Position numbers and translations under genes: made by a program
In this document: positions 6,051 through 9,171 of the stretch, piece after piece
Numbering within the stretch: the first letter of the stretch is position 1
Layout: every line of letters starts with the position of its first letter
Notes under the pieces: model-generated
The model's database searches: none
Seen by the model: only the letters and a program-made list of their open reading frames with translations
What the model was told of the DNA's origin: nothing
NCBI GenBank assembly: GCA_003136515.1
Contig: PLEU01000117.1
Coordinates: forward strand, 1-9,171
DNA length: 9,171 nt
Reading direction: 5' to 3'
Source of the DNA: Spartobacteria bacterium
GTDB lineage: Bacteria > Verrucomicrobiota > Verrucomicrobiae > Chthoniobacterales > UBA6821

Positions 6051-8552
6051 TTAGAATTCTGCCGGCTTTGGCGGAGGGATTGTAATCACAGGACCCGCTG
6101 CCGGGAGATCCATGGGACTTACCGGCTCGGCTCTTCTCACTTCCCTGTCATCTCCAGTAGTGGACGCCGCAGAATTCGTAGACATGAGCTCGTCAGATAC
6201 TCCTCTGGCACCAGCGTTGGTCCCTGCGACTCCGGCGCCAGTTAGTCCCGGATCTTTTCCATCAACACCCGTGGCTCGTTTCACCTGAATATTCTGACCA
6301 GATCCAGTGCTCAGTTGAAGGATCGGATTCACGGAATGATAGAGATCATTTTGAGCCAACAAAGTGGGGGCATTCAGGACAACGGGATGGATATGCGTCA
6401 GATCGATGGCTGCAGCTGCTCGTGGCCATTCGGACTGATCTATCTCTTTGTTGTAGCTCCTCTCACCTCCTTGATAGACATCACCAATTTCCGTCGGGAT
6501 TTCATCGGCAGTCGCGTATTCTGTCACGACCATGCCAGGAGTTTTACGGGATGCCTCTGTAGGGAGCAGGCCGGACGTCCGGCAAATCTCGACGGGTTTG
6601 AGACCCGGAGGCACAGGAAGAGGTGCCTCCGGGAACGAGGTAAGCGAGGCATTCATAACCTGAGACCAGATCGGCAACGCAAGATCCTTGCCGAAGGCAC
6701 CCCGATAGATTTTTGTCGGTTTGTCAAACCCTACCCACACCCCGCAGGTCACGGCACCTGAATAACCGACAAACCAAGTATCTGTAAAATCGTAAGCCGT
6801 CCCTGATTTTCCAGCCAGCGGCGAGTCGGAGGCAATCCCCAGTGCCGCAGCCTCGGGAGCACAAGCCTTGTGCAAGGCATCCAGCAGAACTGTGTGAACC
6901 TGATAGGCGGCCTCGGGGGATATCACCGGAACCCGCGTGGCGGGGGTTTCATACAGAACGTTACCATCCTGATCGGTAATACGGGTGATCGTAAACAACT
7001 TGGCAGGACGTGTTCCTCCACCCGGAAATGCTGTGTAGGCCAGAGTGAGTTCATCAAGAGACATCTCGCTTGAGCCCAGGTAGGCATTGGCAACAGTGCG
7101 CAGTGGGGAACGAATTCCATCATCCTTGCAGAATTTTCCGAGAGCATCGAGACCCGTCATGAAGCCTAGCCTCACCACAGCGGCATTTTTACCACGCGCA
7201 ACAGCTTCACTGGAAGGCATCGGTCCCTCGTATTCGTTATCAGGCCTTTCTACCCCCCACTCTCCGAGAATACCGCTGTCGCCACCAATCATGACATAAC
7301 GGTTATCGATGCAGGCATCATCAACTGGTTCACCGGGGAAAGTGCCGTTGGCATAAGCGGCGGCAGCCACAAGAGGGGTGAAAACCGTCCCGGGAGGACG
7401 ACGGCTCTGAAGTGCCCTGTTGTATTCACTGTGGAGAAAATCCCGCCCCCCCGCCAGCGCAAGAATTCCCCCTGTGTCATTCTCGACTGCAAGTACGGCC
7501 CCCTGAAGATATCCTGGGGACGGCATGGTGACCGGCTCGCCCCGCTGAGCCGCTTCCTCCAGACTCCCGTTAATCTGCCGGTAACGATCATAGGTGAGAT
7601 GATTGTAGTCGGGTTGCCGCTCGATCTCCTCAAGATGGGAACGCACGGCACGTTCCGCGGCAATCTGCATCTTCTCGTCAAAAGTTGTCTGAATTTTAAC
7701 CCCATCGTTCATAGCCCTGTCATATCCCAGTGCAGCAATGGCCTGCTGCCTCACCAGATCGATTGCATAGGAGACCCTGTTCGGGTTCGTTCTCTTGCGA
7801 ACTGAAAGCGGTAACTCCGTGGCCGCGTCATAATCGTCGCGGCTGATCAAATGCATTTCACGCATCCTCCCGAGCACAAAATCTCGAACCTTCCTTGCAC
7901 CGTCGGGATTGTTCCAGGGCGAGAGGCCATTCGGATTCTTTAGCAAACCAGCCAACATCGCGCACTCTCCGGCATCCAGATCTTTGGCAGGCTTTCCGAA
8001 ATAACCGCGCGCCGCCGCCTCAATCCCATAGAGACCACTCCCGAAATAGACGCGGTTGAGATACAGCTCCATGATCTTTTCCTTGGAAAGATGATCCTCG
8101 ATGCGACGAGCCACGAACATCTCCAGAATTTTGCGGCGATAGCTTCGCTCCCTGAGATCAAAGGAATTACGCGCCAACTGCTGCGTCACCGTGCTGGCCC
8201 CCTGCTTGACCCTGCCTTGTCTGTAGTTACTGATCGCAGCGCGAAGAACCCCATAATAGTCAACCCCATGGTGCTGGAAGAAATTTTTGTCCTCTTCAGC
8301 CACAACCGCCGAGACCATGTCCTTCGGAATCTGGTCATACGTGATGGGGATTCTGTTCTGAATAAAGATTTTCCCAATCTGCTGGCCGTTGCGGTCATAG
8401 ATCACGCTTGCTGATTCCATCTTGGTCAGCTTGCTGAGATCAAAAGAATTCGCCTTGTCTGAAAACTCCGATACAAGCCATCCATAGACTCCCAAGACCG
8501 CCACGCATCCAATAAGGATGAGGAGCATCGGCACGATAAACCAGACCCGCAA
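6051..8552 (-). CDS. Class A PBP: intact GT51 glycosyltransferase with degenerate transpeptidase domain
   Basis: This membrane-anchored protein of at least 833 residues should polymerise lipid II in the periplasm. One transmembrane segment (about 3-27) follows a basic tail. The GT51 domain (about 55-235) is intact: EEDKNFFQHHG with catalytic Glu87, QGASTVTQQLARN (117-129) and KIMELYLNRVYFG with Glu162. The transpeptidase-like domain (about 340-640) aligns well around its motifs but two of three are broken. The SxxK tetrad reads T389-V-F-T392 in RRPPGTVFTP, where active enzymes read PGSxFKP. The SxN triad reads G454-K-N456. KTG survives as K582-S-G-T in AGKSGTAYDFTDTWFVGY. It is therefore probably a functional glycosyltransferase with no acyl-transfer activity. 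A low-complexity Gly/Ala- and Pro-rich tail (about 692-833) ends PPPKPAEF. The start is uncertain. TTG 8552 is the first conventional start in frame, but the frame stays open to 8657 and encodes a credible cytoplasmic tail (YSWEEGEKRRKAPW), so the real N-terminus is probably upstream, e.g. CTG 8615. Confidence 0.92.
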   Translation of the reverse strand: MRVWFIVPMLLILIGCVAVLGVYGWLVSEFSDKANSFDLSKLTKMESASVIYDRNGQQIGKIFIQNRIPITYDQIPKDMVSAVVAEEDKNFFQHHGVDYYGVLRAAISNYRQGRVKQGASTVTQQLARNSFDLRERSYRRKILEMFVARRIEDHLSKEKIMELYLNRVYFGSGLYGIEAAARGYFGKPAKDLDAGECAMLAGLLKNPNGLSPWNNPDGARKVRDFVLGRMREMHLISRDDYDAATELPLSVRKRTNPNRVSYAIDLVRQQAIAALGYDRAMNDGVKIQTTFDEKMQIAAERAVRSHLEEIERQPDYNHLTYDRYRQINGSLEEAAQRGEPVTMPSPGYLQGAVLAVENDTGGILALAGGRDFLHSEYNRALQSRRPPGTVFTPLVAAAAYANGTFPGEPVDDACIDNRYVMIGGDSGILGEWGVERPDNEYEGPMPSSEAVARGKNAAVVRLGFMTGLDALGKFCKDDGIRSPLRTVANAYLGSSEMSLDELTLAYTAFPGGGTRPAKLFTITRITDQDGNVLYETPATRVPVISPEAAYQVHTVLLDALHKACAPEAAALGIASDSPLAGKSGTAYDFTDTWFVGYSGAVTCGVWVGFDKPTKIYRGAFGKDLALPIWSQVMNASLTSFPEAPLPVPPGLKPVEICRTSGLLPTEASRKTPGMVVTEYATADEIPTEIGDVYQGGERSYNKEIDQSEWPRAAAAIDLTHIHPVVLNAPTLLAQNDLYHSVNPILQLSTGSGQNIQVKRATGVDGKDPGLTGAGVAGTNAGARGVSDELMSTNSAASTTGDDREVRRAEPVSPMDLPAAGPVITIPPPKPAEF

Positions 8553-8670
8553 AAACCATGGGGCTTTGCGGCGTTTTTCACCTTCTTCCCAACTGTAACG
8601 ATGTCGTGCGATCAGAAAACAGTTCCATGAACTGCCGCTTCGGGCAAGCTCTCCTGATTACCAGAAGATC
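8553..8670 (-). other. Spacer between nagA and the PBP gene, probably coding the PBP N-terminus
   Basis: Between the nagA stop (8671-8673) and TTG 8552 the PBP frame is open from 8657 with 35 codons, the last 13 encoding a charged stretch next to the membrane segment. No in-frame ATG, GTG or TTG is present. An ATG at 8626-8628 lies one frame away and its own frame stops at TGA after 16 codons. An AGGAG-like run occurs near 8652-8656. No terminator is visible, so nagA and the PBP gene may be co-transcribed. Confidence 0.5.
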
Positions 8671-9171
8671 TTAAAAACAAACCGGGCCTATACTGACCCC
8701 GTGAGACCAGACGCCTCTGATCTGCCAGTCTTGGGAAAATCGAAGAAGATCGGCTCGCTTTCCCGACTCAAGTGAGCCGATGTTTTTCAGATATCCCAGC
8801 GCTCTTGCGGGAACAATGGAGGCCATCGCCACTGCTTCGACAACCGGCACCCGCGCCTGTTCCACCATCCCCTTCACCCCGTCAATCATGCCACCGCTGC
8901 TTCCGGCTAGCCGGGATTCATCCCCCTCACCCATCCATGCCGCTCCCTTTTCAATCCTGCATACAAGTCCTCCCAACTCAAACACTGCCCCCTCTGCAAG
9001 CCCGGCCCCGGCTGTGGCATCCGAGACGATCGCCACTTCCTCCCACCCCTTTGCAAGCCAGGCCAGACGGAGTAATGCAGGTGGCAGGTGAAAACCATCG
9101 GCAATCACCTCGCAGAGAACCCCAGGGGTCGTGAGGGCGCTTTCCGCGAGTCCCGTGGATCGTTTACCATA
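8671..9171 (-). CDS. nagA: N-acetylglucosamine-6-phosphate deacetylase, C-terminal part (cut by window end)
   Basis: The 166 C-terminal residues of NagA are present; the gene continues past 9171, so this is a boundary truncation and not damage. NagA removes acetate from GlcNAc-6-phosphate to give glucosamine 6-phosphate in the cytoplasm, used in chitin or GlcNAc catabolism and in peptidoglycan recycling. Family blocks visible are VIADGFHLPP (fragment 22-31, substrate-contacting His28), AIVSDATAGAG with the catalytic Asp51, LAGSSGGMIDGVKGMVE where most NagA read LAGSxLTMxxAV, EAVAMASIVPARALG, and the closing GSLESGKRADLLRF block of amidohydrolases. The visible frame has no start; the GTG at 9106-9108 is an internal valine of the IADG block. 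It precedes the PBP gene on the same strand. Confidence 0.9.
   Translation of the reverse strand, partial: YGKRSTGLAESALTTPGVLCEVIADGFHLPPALLRLAWLAKGWEEVAIVSDATAGAGLAEGAVFELGGLVCRIEKGAAWMGEGDESRLAGSSGGMIDGVKGMVEQARVPVVEAVAMASIVPARALGYLKNIGSLESGKRADLLRFSQDWQIRGVWSHGVSIGPVCF

Noticed and set aside
8772..9134. Proline- and serine-rich plus-strand frames near the right end
   Set aside because: They are shadows of the C-rich antisense strand of nagA.

Overview
The window is an ordinary-looking bacterial chromosomal segment of moderate GC content (mid-50s percent by eye). It is densely coding, with no tRNA, rRNA, CRISPR array, insertion sequence or phage gene that I can see. The gene content is a G6PD/OpcA pair, a secreted GH29 fucosidase, a class A penicillin-binding protein with a long tail, NagA, and a phosphatase fused to serine hydroxymethyltransferase. 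This suggests a saccharolytic, peptidoglycan-containing Gram-negative bacterium. Verrucomicrobiota (PVC group) is my best guess, but it is an inference from gene style and not from a marker gene.

Left half, plus strand. Bases 1-115 hold no gene I can identify, perhaps the tail of an upstream gene. From 116 to 1840 one uninterrupted frame encodes an N-terminal low-molecular-weight protein phosphatase (YwlE/arginine-phosphatase-like) joined to a complete serine hydroxymethyltransferase (GlyA). After a 113-base gap comes zwf (glucose-6-phosphate dehydrogenase, 1954-3486). It overlaps opcA (G6PD assembly protein, 3483-4523) at a GTGA junction. Zwf and OpcA feed the oxidative pentose phosphate pathway (NADPH, pentoses); SHMT feeds one-carbon and glycine metabolism.

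Right half, minus strand, converging on opcA with a 10-base gap. Read in the direction of transcription: the C-terminal part of nagA (N-acetylglucosamine-6-phosphate deacetylase, cut by the window end), a class A PBP/GT51 peptidoglycan glycosyltransferase (6051-8552, probably beginning further upstream), and a secreted GH29 alpha-L-fucosidase (4534-5988). Spacing suggests one transcription unit linking amino-sugar metabolism, wall synthesis and glycan degradation.

The two most notable points are: (1) the PBP has an intact glycosyltransferase domain, but its transpeptidase SxxK motif reads T-V-F-T and its SxN motif reads G-K-N, so it looks like a pseudo-transpeptidase in an otherwise intact gene; (2) the phosphatase-SHMT fusion covalently joins two activities whose genes are neighbours in Bacillus-type genomes. 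The PBP start is also unresolved: its frame is open for 35 further codons with no ATG, GTG or TTG, and one T too many in a T4 run separates it from a nearby ATG.
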